Of a stretch of DNA of 64,000 nucleotides, positions 7,981-15,431 are shown in pieces (positions within the stretch are counted from its first letter, which is position 1; each line of letters starts with the position of its first letter). Under the pieces are notes generated by a model. The model worked only from the letters and a program-made list of their open reading frames with translations, was not told the origin of the DNA and ran no database searches. The DNA is from Baekduia soli (lineage in GTDB: Bacteria > Actinomycetota > Thermoleophilia > Solirubrobacterales > Solirubrobacteraceae), in assembly GCF_007970665.1 (NCBI RefSeq), contig NZ_CP042430.1:2418001-2482000 (forward strand), given 5' to 3'. The translations under genes were made by a program, and so were the position numbers.

Positions 7981-8649
7981 ATGCGGATCATGATCGTGGA
8001 CGATCACGAGATCGTGCGCGAAGGGGTCAGGGCCGCATTGTCGTGCGACCCGCGAATCGAAGTGGTGGCCGAGGCGGGCTCGGGCAAGGAGGCGCTGCGC
8101 CGCGTCCGCCAGACGCTGCCGGACATCGCCCTCGTCGACCTGCGCCTGCCCGACATGCGCGGCGAGGATCTCACGCGTGAGCTGGTCCGGGACTTCCCCG
8201 GCACTTCGGTGATCATCCTCACGACGTACCTGAGCGAGGAGACCGTCCGCGGTGCCCTCGAGGCCGGGGCCGTGGCCTACGTCACCAAGGCGGCCGGCCT
8301 GCCCGAGCTGACCGCGGCCATCGAGCGCGTGATGGACGGCGAGCCGGTGCCCGACGCCGCCGCCGGCCTGCAGATCGTGCGCCAGCTCCACGCGCTGGTC
8401 ACGAGCCGTATGACCGGGGCGACGCCCACGCCGCAGCAGGAGCGCGTGCTCGAGCTCGCGGCCCAGGGCTTCACGAACCAGGAGATCGGCAGCCGCCTGT
8501 TCATCTCCGAGTCCACGGTCCGGTTCCACGTACAGAAGCTCAAGTCGAAGTTCGAGGCGCGCACGAAGACCGAGCTGATCGCCAAGGCGATCCGCACCGG
8601 CTTCATCGCCCCGGCCAGCGAGGCCGGGATGGCATCGCACGAGGCATGA
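7981..8649 (+). CDS. NarL/FixJ-type two-component response regulator
   Basis: 222 residues. The receiver domain starts MRIMIVDDHEIVREG (acidic pair D7-D8), has the phosphoacceptor at D53 in IALVDLRLPDM, and a conserved Lys in AYVTKAAG near 100. The C-terminal LuxR-type helix-turn-helix spans QGFTNQEIGSRLFISESTV near 160-180. ATG at 7981 is chosen because it begins the receiver motif and follows TAGGAGGAGAG. Four-base ATGA overlaps link it to the GAF protein and the histidine kinase downstream, so the cognate sensor is clear. A copy of the island's 18-bp dyad precedes it. NarL-type regulators bind such inverted heptamers as dimers, so this protein is the leading candidate to read the dyad (inference). 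Confidence 0.93.
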   Translation: MRIMIVDDHEIVREGVRAALSCDPRIEVVAEAGSGKEALRRVRQTLPDIALVDLRLPDMRGEDLTRELVRDFPGTSVIILTTYLSEETVRGALEAGAVAYVTKAAGLPELTAAIERVMDGEPVPDAAAGLQIVRQLHALVTSRMTGATPTPQQERVLELAAQGFTNQEIGSRLFISESTVRFHVQKLKSKFEARTKTELIAKAIRTGFIAPASEAGMASHEA

Positions 8650-9140
8650 TCCCCGCCGCCGGGCCGCGGCCCACGCCCGCCTTCGGCGGCCTGTCGCGGG
8701 CGGCGCGCCGTGCGCTGGGCAGCGAGGCGGTCGTCATCGTCTACGAGCCCGACGGCGGCCACGGCGTCGTCGTCGAGCAGGAGGGCCTGGTGCCCGGGAC
8801 CGTGCGCGCCTTCGGCCGCGCTCTGGCCAACGGCGACGACGCGTTCCTCGCGCGCGAGTTCTCGGGCGTGCTGACCGCCGAGGTCAACCTGGAGGGCGAG
8901 CGGCTCGGCGCGATCCATGCGCTGCGCCACTCGCTCGGCGACTTCGAGCACCCCGAGCTCATCGGGATCTTCGCGGCCCAAGCCGCCATCGCGCTCGGGA
9001 TGGCCCAGCGCCCGCCGGCCCACCACGACGGGTCCGAGATCCTGTCCGAGCTGGACCACCTCGTGCTGTCGGTCCACAACCTCGAGGACCTCAGCCGCGC
9101 GGTGACCGACGCGCTGGGCCCGGTGTTCGGGGGGCCATGA
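8646..9140 (+). CDS. GAF-domain-like sensory protein
   Basis: 164 residues. The central segment VVIVYEPDGGHGVVVEQEG to LGAIHALRH to IFAAQAAIALGMAQ has the layout of a GAF domain, including the terminal helix typical of phytochrome/GAF proteins. The last 35 residues form a helix that may couple to a partner. It has no kinase or DNA-binding region. It overlaps the response regulator by ATGA and the histidine kinase by ATGA, so it is probably an accessory sensor of that kinase or a split-off N-terminal GAF module of it. Ligand unknown. Confidence 0.7.
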   Translation: MIPAAGPRPTPAFGGLSRAARRALGSEAVVIVYEPDGGHGVVVEQEGLVPGTVRAFGRALANGDDAFLAREFSGVLTAEVNLEGERLGAIHALRHSLGDFEHPELIGIFAAQAAIALGMAQRPPAHHDGSEILSELDHLVLSVHNLEDLSRAVTDALGPVFGGP

Positions 9141-10591
9141 CGGCGGTCATGGTCGCCGACCCGCAGCGCAACATCCTGCAGATGTCGCCCGGGGCGTTCG
9201 GCGCACCCGGCGAGGTCGCCGCCTCCCACCAGGTCAACCTCTTCGACCCCAACAGCAACTCCGCGCGGGTCTACAACACGGGCCAGCCGTACATCAGCAA
9301 CGACTCGGCGCGCGACCCGGGCATCCGCAAGAGCTACGTCGACATCTTCGGCATCGAGCGGCTGATGTCGGTGCCGCTGCACCGCATCGGGCTGCTGCAC
9401 ATCGCCAACAAGCCCGAGCCGTTCAACCTCGACGATCTCGAGCGCGCGATGGCCCTGGCGCCGCGCATCGCCAACATCGTCGAGCTCGCCACGACGCTGC
9501 TGCGCCTGCGCCGCCAGCAGCGCCTGGAGGGCATCCTCGCCGACGTCGCCGTCTCCGTCGCCTCCGGCGCCGGGGTGCAGAGCTTCCTCGTGCCCGCGCT
9601 GGAGGAGCTGTGCGAGGCCACCGACGCCAACCTGCTGGCCATCGTCCCCGACGAGGCCCCGGCGATCATGGCCCGGCGCGGCATCCTGCAGGACGGCGAC
9701 GAGGCCACCGTGCTCGAGGAGGCCGGCGGCAACCCGGGCGTGCGCGCCTACGTCGTCGGCCCGCGCAAGGCCGGCGATCCGGGCCAGGCGGCGTTCTACG
9801 TGCCCGTGCGCCTCGGGCACCAGCGCCTGGGCACGCTGGCCGCCTTCCGCTGCCGCGGCGAGCCGTTCGCCCAGGCCGAGCGGCGCTCGCTCATGCGCCT
9901 GGCCAACCTCGCCGCGCTGGCCCGCGCCACCGAGCGCTACCAGGAGCAGCGGTCCGAGCTGGCCCGCCTGCAGGAGCGCCAGCGCATCGCCGACGACCTG
10001 CACGACGATGTGGCCCAGATCCTCTTCGCCGCGCAGATCAGCCTCGACGCCATCCTCCAGCGCGACGAGCTCGACGACAGCGCCGCGGAGGCCATCGCAC
10101 GTGCCCGCGGCCTGCTCATCCGCGGCGACACCGCGATCCGCACGGTCATCCACCGCCTGTCGACCCCGCCCGCCGCCGACATCTCGACGCGGCTGTCGTC
10201 GGTGGTCTCCTCGGTGGAGGACGAGTTCGGGATGGTCGTCTCGATGCAGATCGCCCAGGACGCGCCGATGCTCGCCCGCCACCTGCCGCGGCCCAAGAGC
10301 GACGCGCTGGTCAAGGTCGCGCGCGAGTCGCTGGTCAACGCGGCCAAGCACGCCGGCCCGTGCGACGTCGTGCTGACGCTCGAGGTGCCGACCCCCGACC
10401 GGCTCGTGCTCACCGTCGCCGACGACGGATGCGGCCGGGTCGACGACGGCGGCGCGCCGCACCATGGCCTGGCGTCCCTGCGGCGCATCGTCAGCGAGCA
10501 GGGCGGGACGCTGCGCGTCGTGCACGGCCCGCACGGCGGCACCCGCGTCACCGCCGGCGTGCCGCTGGACTCGCAGCGCCTGAGCGCCTGA
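9137..10591 (+). CDS. GAF-domain sensor histidine kinase (HisKA_3 type)
   Basis: 484 residues, no membrane segments, so a cytosolic sensor. Two GAF-like regions (about 20-130 and 140-265) precede the dimerisation helix RQRIADDLHDDVAQILFAAQ with phospho-acceptor His289. The ATPase lobe has KVARESLVNAAKHAG (N box), VADDGCGR (G1) and HHGLASLRRI (G2). This is the DesK/NarX-like family that pairs with NarL-type regulators, as encoded two genes upstream. A soluble GAF sensor fits detection of an intracellular metabolite such as a CoA ester, but the ligand is not shown. The ATG start overlaps the GAF gene stop. Confidence 0.92.
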   Translation: MTAVMVADPQRNILQMSPGAFGAPGEVAASHQVNLFDPNSNSARVYNTGQPYISNDSARDPGIRKSYVDIFGIERLMSVPLHRIGLLHIANKPEPFNLDDLERAMALAPRIANIVELATTLLRLRRQQRLEGILADVAVSVASGAGVQSFLVPALEELCEATDANLLAIVPDEAPAIMARRGILQDGDEATVLEEAGGNPGVRAYVVGPRKAGDPGQAAFYVPVRLGHQRLGTLAAFRCRGEPFAQAERRSLMRLANLAALARATERYQEQRSELARLQERQRIADDLHDDVAQILFAAQISLDAILQRDELDDSAAEAIARARGLLIRGDTAIRTVIHRLSTPPAADISTRLSSVVSSVEDEFGMVVSMQIAQDAPMLARHLPRPKSDALVKVARESLVNAAKHAGPCDVVLTLEVPTPDRLVLTVADDGCGRVDDGGAPHHGLASLRRIVSEQGGTLRVVHGPHGGTRVTAGVPLDSQRLSA

Positions 10592-10620
10592 TCGGCCCCG
10601 CGCAGCGCTGCCGCACGCCG

Positions 10621-10638
10621 ACTGGCGTAGCCGACAGT
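10621..10638. promoter_or_regulatory. 18-bp regulatory dyad, site 5
   Basis: ACTGGCG-TAGC-CGACAGT, one base off in the right arm. It ends 21 bases before TACCGT (10660-10665), which sits 6 bases before the ATG at 10672. The transcript is therefore probably leaderless and the dyad centred near -43. Confidence 0.65.
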
Positions 10639-10671
10639 GGCGCCCGCGGGCCGCACGGCTACCGTGGGCCG

Positions 10672-11856
10672 ATGATCAACCCGTCCGCCGCCCTGCCGGT
10701 GCTGCCGCTGGTCGAGTCCGACGAGCACCGCCTGCTGCGCGAGTCGGTGCGCGAGATCGCCGGGGGATTCGGCCACGAGTACTTCGCGCGCGTGCGCCGC
10801 GAGGGCCGGCCGCCCAGCGAGCTGTGGGAGGCGCTGGCCGGCCACGGCTTCCTGGGGGTCAACATCCCCGAGGAATACGACGGCGGCGGCCAGGGCCTGC
10901 TCGAGCTCGCGCTGGTGGAGGAGGAGGTCAGCGCGGCCGGCTGCCCGCTGCTGCCGCTCATGGTCTCGCCCGGCGTGGCCGGCACGATCCTGTCGCTGCA
11001 CGGCAGCGCCGAGCAGAAGGACCGCTGGCTGCGCCCGCTGGGCACCGGCAAGGGCCATTACGCGCTCGCCGTCACCGAGCCCGACGCCGGCTCCAACTCC
11101 CACAAGATCTCCACCCGCGCGCGGCGCGACGGCGACTCGTGGGTCCTGCGTGGCACGAAGACCTACATCTCCGGCGTCGAGGACAGCCAGGTCATGCTCG
11201 TCATGGCCCGCACCGGCGAGGCCGACGAGCGCGGCCGCGGCCGGCTGTCCATGTTCCTCGTCGACGTCGACGCTCCGGGGCTGGAGCGCCAGCCGATCGA
11301 GACGGTCAGCGAGGCGCCCGAGCAGCAGTGGACGCTGTTCTTCGACGACGTCGTCGTCGGCGAGGACCGCCTCGTGGGCGGCGAGGGCGCCGGGCTGCAG
11401 GCCGGGTTCGACGGGCTGAACCCCGAGCGCATCCTCGGCGCTGCCGTCTGCATCGGCGTGGGGCGCTACGCGCTGGACCGCGCGTCGGAGTACGCGAACA
11501 AGCGCGAGGTGTGGGGCCGGCCCATCGGCGCCCACCAGGGCGTGGCGCACCCGCTGGCCGACGCGAAGATCGCGCTGGAGGCCGCGCGCCTGATGACCTA
11601 CAAGGCGGCGGTCCTGCAGGACGCGGGCGCGCCGGCGGGGGAGGCCTCCAACATGGCCAAGCTGCTGGCCGCCGATGCCGGGGGGCGCTGCCTGGACCAG
11701 GCCATCCAGACCCACGGCGGCAACGGCCTGTCGGTCGAGTACGGGCTGGCCGACCTGTGGTTCATCGTGCGGCTGATGAAGATCGCGCCGGTCTCGCGCG
11801 AGATGGTGCTCAACTACGTCGCGCAGCACTCGCTGGGGCTGCCGCGCTCCTACTGA
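10672..11856 (+). CDS. acyl-CoA dehydrogenase family protein
   Basis: 394 residues. Seen: HGFLGVNIPEEYDGGGQG in the N-terminal helical domain, ALAVTEPDAGSNSHKI (flavin and substrate contacts near residue 127), RGTKTYISG near 163, and C-terminal QTHGGNGLSVEYGLADLW near 345. It binds FAD and dehydrogenates an acyl-CoA, passing electrons to ETF. In 4-hydroxy acid catabolism a member of this family (LvaC, ACAD10/11) instead removes phosphate from a 4-phosphoacyl-CoA. The regulated kinase at 736-1776 makes that role worth considering. It is too short for a typical methylsuccinyl-CoA dehydrogenase. The start is 6 bases after a -10 box. Confidence 0.92.
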   Translation: MINPSAALPVLPLVESDEHRLLRESVREIAGGFGHEYFARVRREGRPPSELWEALAGHGFLGVNIPEEYDGGGQGLLELALVEEEVSAAGCPLLPLMVSPGVAGTILSLHGSAEQKDRWLRPLGTGKGHYALAVTEPDAGSNSHKISTRARRDGDSWVLRGTKTYISGVEDSQVMLVMARTGEADERGRGRLSMFLVDVDAPGLERQPIETVSEAPEQQWTLFFDDVVVGEDRLVGGEGAGLQAGFDGLNPERILGAAVCIGVGRYALDRASEYANKREVWGRPIGAHQGVAHPLADAKIALEAARLMTYKAAVLQDAGAPAGEASNMAKLLAADAGGRCLDQAIQTHGGNGLSVEYGLADLWFIVRLMKIAPVSREMVLNYVAQHSLGLPRSY

Positions 11857-11883
11857 GCGCCGGCGGCGCCCACCGGCCGCTCA
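11854..11883. terminator. bidirectional hairpin terminator between convergent genes
   Basis: TGAGCGCCGG pairs with CCGG-c-CGCTCA across a nine-base loop, with one bulged C. The hairpin contains the stop codon of the acyl-CoA dehydrogenase gene and the stop codon of the facing luciferase-like gene. Confidence 0.5.
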
Positions 11884-12879
11884 GGCGGCGGCCGGCGTGA
11901 GGTAGCCGAGCTTGGTCAGGCGCTCGCCGAGGGCGTCGACGACGCTGGCCTGCTCGGCCTGGCCCAGGATGAACATGATCCCGGTCCAGCCGTCCTCGGC
12001 GATCCCGTCGATCGCCGCCTTCATGCGCGCCTCGCCGCCCCAGACGCACAGCGTGTCGATGAGGTAGTTCGACAGCCGTTCGCTGATGACGCCGGTGTTC
12101 TTGGGGCGCGAGTTGTCGGCGTGGAAGCCGTAGTCGTAGGCCTTGCGCATCTCCAGAACGTCGGCCTGGATCTCGTCGGGCACGTTGCGCTCGGACAGGT
12201 CGGCGCGCAGCCCGCGGTTGGCCATGGCCACGACCATCGCGCCGAGGTCCTCGCGCACCGCGTCGTGGTCTTCGCCCAGCGACACCGTCGGGGCGATCCA
12301 GTTCTCGCGGCCCTCGCCGACGCGGGCGGCCGCCAGCCGGCGCCGGCGGACCTCGGGGTCCATCGTGCCGCCGTACAGGATGCCGTCGCCGACCTCGCCG
12401 GCCAGCGCCGCGGCCTTCGGGCCGTCGGCGGAGACGAGGATGGGGCAGGTCGGGCGCTCGATGCCCGTGCGCGGGATCTGCGAGCCCTTGTAGGGCCCGC
12501 CCTCGCCGCGCCAGTAGCCATGGATGGCGTGCACGGCCTCGCCGAGCTCGGCGATCGTCGCGGGCTTCATGCCCAGGCCACGGGCGGCGCTGTTGCCGGT
12601 CGCCACCGTGCCGATGAACTTCCCGTCGGTGAACTCGGTCATCGTGGCGAACAGGTTGGCCACGATGACGGGGTGGCGGACGACGACGTGGCTGACCATC
12701 GGCCCCGTGATGACCGACGGGGCCGTGCGCGCCACCTCCAGCTGGTGCAGGAAGGACTCCTGATACACCGTCGGCGAGTCGGCCACGCTGATCCAGTCGA
12801 AGCCGTACCGCTCGCCGGACGCGGCGGCGATGCGGGTCTCCTCGAGGGACCGGGGCAGGATCATGAACCCGAACTTCAT
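11881..12879 (-). CDS. LLM-class F420-dependent oxidoreductase, paralogue 1
   Basis: 332 residues, a TIM-barrel luciferase-like protein. Notable segments are ADSPTVYQESFLHQ near residue 33, TGPMVSHVVVRHP near 58, TVATGNSAARGLGMKPATI near 90 and ADGPKAAALAGEVGDGI near 148. This pattern resembles the subgroup near methylene-tetrahydromethanopterin reductase, which uses F420. By eye it is about three-quarters identical over its full length to the protein at 14334-15332, with the same length and no gaps. Its ATG lies 6 bases after CATGCT, and dyad site 6 lies 22 bases further upstream. The substrate is unknown. The shared regulon suggests a step in the same catabolic route. Confidence 0.88.
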   Translation of the reverse strand: MKFGFMILPRSLEETRIAAASGERYGFDWISVADSPTVYQESFLHQLEVARTAPSVITGPMVSHVVVRHPVIVANLFATMTEFTDGKFIGTVATGNSAARGLGMKPATIAELGEAVHAIHGYWRGEGGPYKGSQIPRTGIERPTCPILVSADGPKAAALAGEVGDGILYGGTMDPEVRRRRLAAARVGEGRENWIAPTVSLGEDHDAVREDLGAMVVAMANRGLRADLSERNVPDEIQADVLEMRKAYDYGFHADNSRPKNTGVISERLSNYLIDTLCVWGGEARMKAAIDGIAEDGWTGIMFILGQAEQASVVDALGERLTKLGYLTPAAA

Positions 12880-12913
12880 CCGCGCAGCATGCCATCGGCC
12901 GCGCGGCCGGGGA

Positions 12914-12931
12914 ATGGGCGGTTATGCCAGT
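12914..12931. promoter_or_regulatory. 18-bp regulatory dyad, site 6
   Basis: On the minus strand it reads ACTGGCA-TAAC-CGCCCAT: one arm near-perfect, the other degenerate. It lies 22 bases upstream of CATGCT (12891-12886), the candidate -10 of the minus-strand luciferase-like gene. It overlaps the stop codon of the MFS gene. Confidence 0.5.
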
Positions 12932-14319
12932 GCGCGCGTCCGCGGTACGAGGAACGACACGACGGTCGCGACCACCAGGAGCCCGGCGATGATCGCGAAG
13001 GCCTGCGTGAAGCCCGCGTCGGCGGGGATCCCGTCGGCCGTCACGCTGGCCGCGATGACGGTGGCCGAGACCTGGCTGCCGAACGCGCCGCCGACCCAGC
13101 GGGTCAGCGTGTTCATGCCGGTGGCCACGCCCGTCTGGTCGGGCGCGACGGTCGCCACGATGAGGATCGGCATGACCGACAGCGACAGGCCGATGCCGAC
13201 GCCGGCGACCGCGGCGATGAGCGCGACCTCCCAGACCTGGTGGTGGGCGACGGCCAGCAGCGCGTAGGCCAGCGCGGAGATCGCCGCGCCGGCGATGAGC
13301 AGCCTCTCCAGGCCGAAGCGCGCCTCCAGGCGCCCGAGCGCCACGCCGGTGGCCAGCATCATCACCGCGGTGGGCAGCAGCAGCAGCGCGGCGCCGGTCG
13401 GCCCGGTCCCCAGCCCGAAGCCCGTCGCGGCCGGGATGACCGCCAGCTGGGGGATCACGATGAACGCCCCGAACATCCCGACGGCGAGCAGCAGCCCCGC
13501 GACGTTCGTGGTCCACACGACGGGCAGGCGCATCATGCGCATGTCGACCAGCGGCGTGCGGGAGCGCAGGTCGGCCGCCGTCCAGGCCGCCAGCAGCGCG
13601 GCGCCGGCGGCGAAGAGCCCCAGCGTCCGGGCCGAGCCCCAGCCCCACTGCGGGCCCTGGGTGATGGCCAGCAGCAGGCCGGTCAGCCCCACGCACAGCA
13701 GTGCCGCCGAGGACCACGCCACCCCGACGCGGCTGCGCACGGGCGACTCGGGGACGAGGATCGCGGAGGCGATGAGCGCCAGCAGCACGGGGCCCAGCGC
13801 GCACCAGAACAGCGCGCGATAGCCGAGGTGCTCGACGACCGGGCCCGACACGACGTTGCCCGCCGAGGTCCCCACCCCGAGCATCGCCGACACCCATCCG
13901 ATGCCCGAGGGGACCCGCGCCGCGGGCAGCTCGTCGCGGACGATCCCGAAGGCCAGCGGGAAGACGCCGCCGGCGACGCCCTGCAGGGCGCGCGCCGCGA
14001 TGAGGAGGCCCAGCGACCGGCTGACGGCGGCCAGGACGATGCCGGCCGCGAGCAGGGCCAGCACGCCGGTGAGCACCCGCCGCTTGCCGTACATGTCGCC
14101 CAGGCGCCCCGCGATCGGCGTGGCGATCGCCGCCGTGAGCAGGAACGCGGTGAGCACCCAGGCGGCGGCCGACGGCGTGGCGCCGAGGCTGTGCTGGATC
14201 TCCGGGACGGCGGGGGTGACGCTGGCCTGCAGCAGCGAGTAGGCCACGGCGTCCACCGTCAGCACCGCGAGGATCACGCGCGGTCGGCGGGCGACCGGCG
14301 CGGCCGTCGTCGTCGTCAC
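12922..14319 (-). CDS. MFS transporter, DHA2-like
   Basis: 465 residues with about 14 hydrophobic segments. Seen: RLGDMYGKRRVL (the loop 2-3 motif of major facilitators) near residue 68, LIAARALQGVAGGVFPLAFG near 105, and several WGWG and GTGPTGAAL stretches in the C-terminal half. A proton-driven transporter of small molecules in the cytoplasmic membrane. The GTG start (first residues VTTTTAAPVARRPRV) lies 14 bases after the stop of the second luciferase-like gene, so it is co-transcribed with it. Its position between two paralogous luciferase-like genes suggests it moves their substrate or product. Drug export is the family default and cannot be excluded. Confidence 0.87.
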   Translation of the reverse strand: MTTTTAAPVARRPRVILAVLTVDAVAYSLLQASVTPAVPEIQHSLGATPSAAAWVLTAFLLTAAIATPIAGRLGDMYGKRRVLTGVLALLAAGIVLAAVSRSLGLLIAARALQGVAGGVFPLAFGIVRDELPAARVPSGIGWVSAMLGVGTSAGNVVSGPVVEHLGYRALFWCALGPVLLALIASAILVPESPVRSRVGVAWSSAALLCVGLTGLLLAITQGPQWGWGSARTLGLFAAGAALLAAWTAADLRSRTPLVDMRMMRLPVVWTTNVAGLLLAVGMFGAFIVIPQLAVIPAATGFGLGTGPTGAALLLLPTAVMMLATGVALGRLEARFGLERLLIAGAAISALAYALLAVAHHQVWEVALIAAVAGVGIGLSLSVMPILIVATVAPDQTGVATGMNTLTRWVGGAFGSQVSATVIAASVTADGIPADAGFTQAFAIIAGLLVVATVVSFLVPRTRALA

Positions 14320-14333
14320 GTCACGGGCGGGAC

Positions 14334-15332
14334 TCAGCCGGCGACCGGACTCAGGTGGCCGAGGCGCCGCAGGCGCTCGCCGAGCGCGTGCACGGCGGCG
14401 ACCTGGTCGGCCTGGCCCAGGACGAACATGATCCCGGTCCAGCCCTCCTGCGCGACGGCGTCGATGGCGGCCTGCATGCGCGCCTCGTCGCCCCAGACGC
14501 AGAGGTGGTCGATGAGGTGGCCCGCCAGCCGGTCGCTGACGACCGAGGTGTTCTTCGGCCGCGTCGTGTCGGCGTGGAAGCCATAGTCGTAGGCCTTGCG
14601 CATCGTCAGGACGTCGGCCTGGATCTCCTCGGGCACGTTGCGCTCGGACAGGTCGCCGCGCATGGCCCGGTTGGCCATGGCCACGACCATGGGGCCCAGG
14701 TCGTCGCGGACGGCCGCGTGGTCCTCGCCGAAGGAGACGGTCGGGGCGATCCACGCCTGGCGGTCGCCCTCGATGCGCGCGGCGGCCAGTCGCCGCCGGC
14801 GGACCTCCGGGTCCAGCGTGCCGCCGTAGAGCAGCCCGTCGCCGACCTCGCCGGCCAGCGCGGCGGCCTTCGGGCCGTCGGCCGAGACCAGCAGCGGGCA
14901 GCCGCGGCGCGCGATGCCCGTGGCGGGGATCCGCGAGCCCTTGAACGTGCCGCCCTCGCCGCGCCAGTAGCCCTGGATGGCGTGCACGGCCTCCCCGAGG
15001 TCGGCGATCGTCGCGGGCCTGAGGCCGGGGCCGCGGGCCGCGCTGTTGCCGGTGGCCAGCGTGCCGATCACGCGGCCGCCGGTGAGCTCGGCCAGGGTGG
15101 CCAGCGCGTTGCCGACGACGAGCGGATGGCGGACGACGACGTGGCTGACCATCGGGCCGGTCGTGACCGACGGCGCGGCGTGGGCGACCTCGGCCTGGTG
15201 CAGGTAGGACTCCTGGTAGACCGTCGGCGAGTCGCACACGCCGATCCAGTGCAGCCCGTGCCGCTCGCCGGCGATCGCCGCGGCGCGGGTCGACGCCAGG
15301 GAGCGGGGCTGCAGCATCACGCCGAACCTCAT
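14334..15332 (-). CDS. LLM-class F420-dependent oxidoreductase, paralogue 2
   Basis: 332 residues, the same length as the protein at 11881-12879 and gaplessly alignable with it (for example CDSPTVYQESYLHQ, TGPMVSHVVVRHP, ATGNSAARGPGLRPATI, ADGPKAAALAGEVGDG, DYGFHADTTRPKNTSVVS). Differences cluster at the N-terminus and in the loop after residue 125, where substrate contacts usually lie in this family. That suggests two related substrates or a two-subunit enzyme. First gene of a minus-strand unit with the MFS gene. GATGGT (15344-15339) sits 6 bases before its ATG, with dyad site 7 another 22 bases upstream. Confidence 0.88.
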   Translation of the reverse strand: MRFGVMLQPRSLASTRAAAIAGERHGLHWIGVCDSPTVYQESYLHQAEVAHAAPSVTTGPMVSHVVVRHPLVVGNALATLAELTGGRVIGTLATGNSAARGPGLRPATIADLGEAVHAIQGYWRGEGGTFKGSRIPATGIARRGCPLLVSADGPKAAALAGEVGDGLLYGGTLDPEVRRRRLAAARIEGDRQAWIAPTVSFGEDHAAVRDDLGPMVVAMANRAMRGDLSERNVPEEIQADVLTMRKAYDYGFHADTTRPKNTSVVSDRLAGHLIDHLCVWGDEARMQAAIDAVAQEGWTGIMFVLGQADQVAAVHALGERLRRLGHLSPVAG

Positions 15333-15366
15333 CGGGCCACCATCGCACCGCGGCGGGCCACGGAGG

Positions 15367-15384
15367 GTTGGCGGATCCGCCAGC
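15367..15384. promoter_or_regulatory. 18-bp regulatory dyad, site 7, between divergent genes
   Basis: GTTGGCG-GATC-CGCCAGC, with a perfect 14-bp core TGGCGGATCCGCCA. For the minus-strand luciferase-like gene it is 22 bases from GATGGT. For the plus-strand alcohol dehydrogenase it is 11 bases (one helical turn less) from TACGCT (15396-15401). One site could serve both promoters. Confidence 0.65.
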
Positions 15385-15431
15385 GCGCCGCCGTCTACGC
15401 TCGGGCTCGTCCATCTCCGGGAGGGTCCACC

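Noticed and set aside
10672-11856. Methylsuccinyl-CoA dehydrogenase
   Set aside because: At 394 residues it lacks the extra N-terminal region of that enzyme, and it belongs to the dyad regulon rather than the ccr or ecm units.
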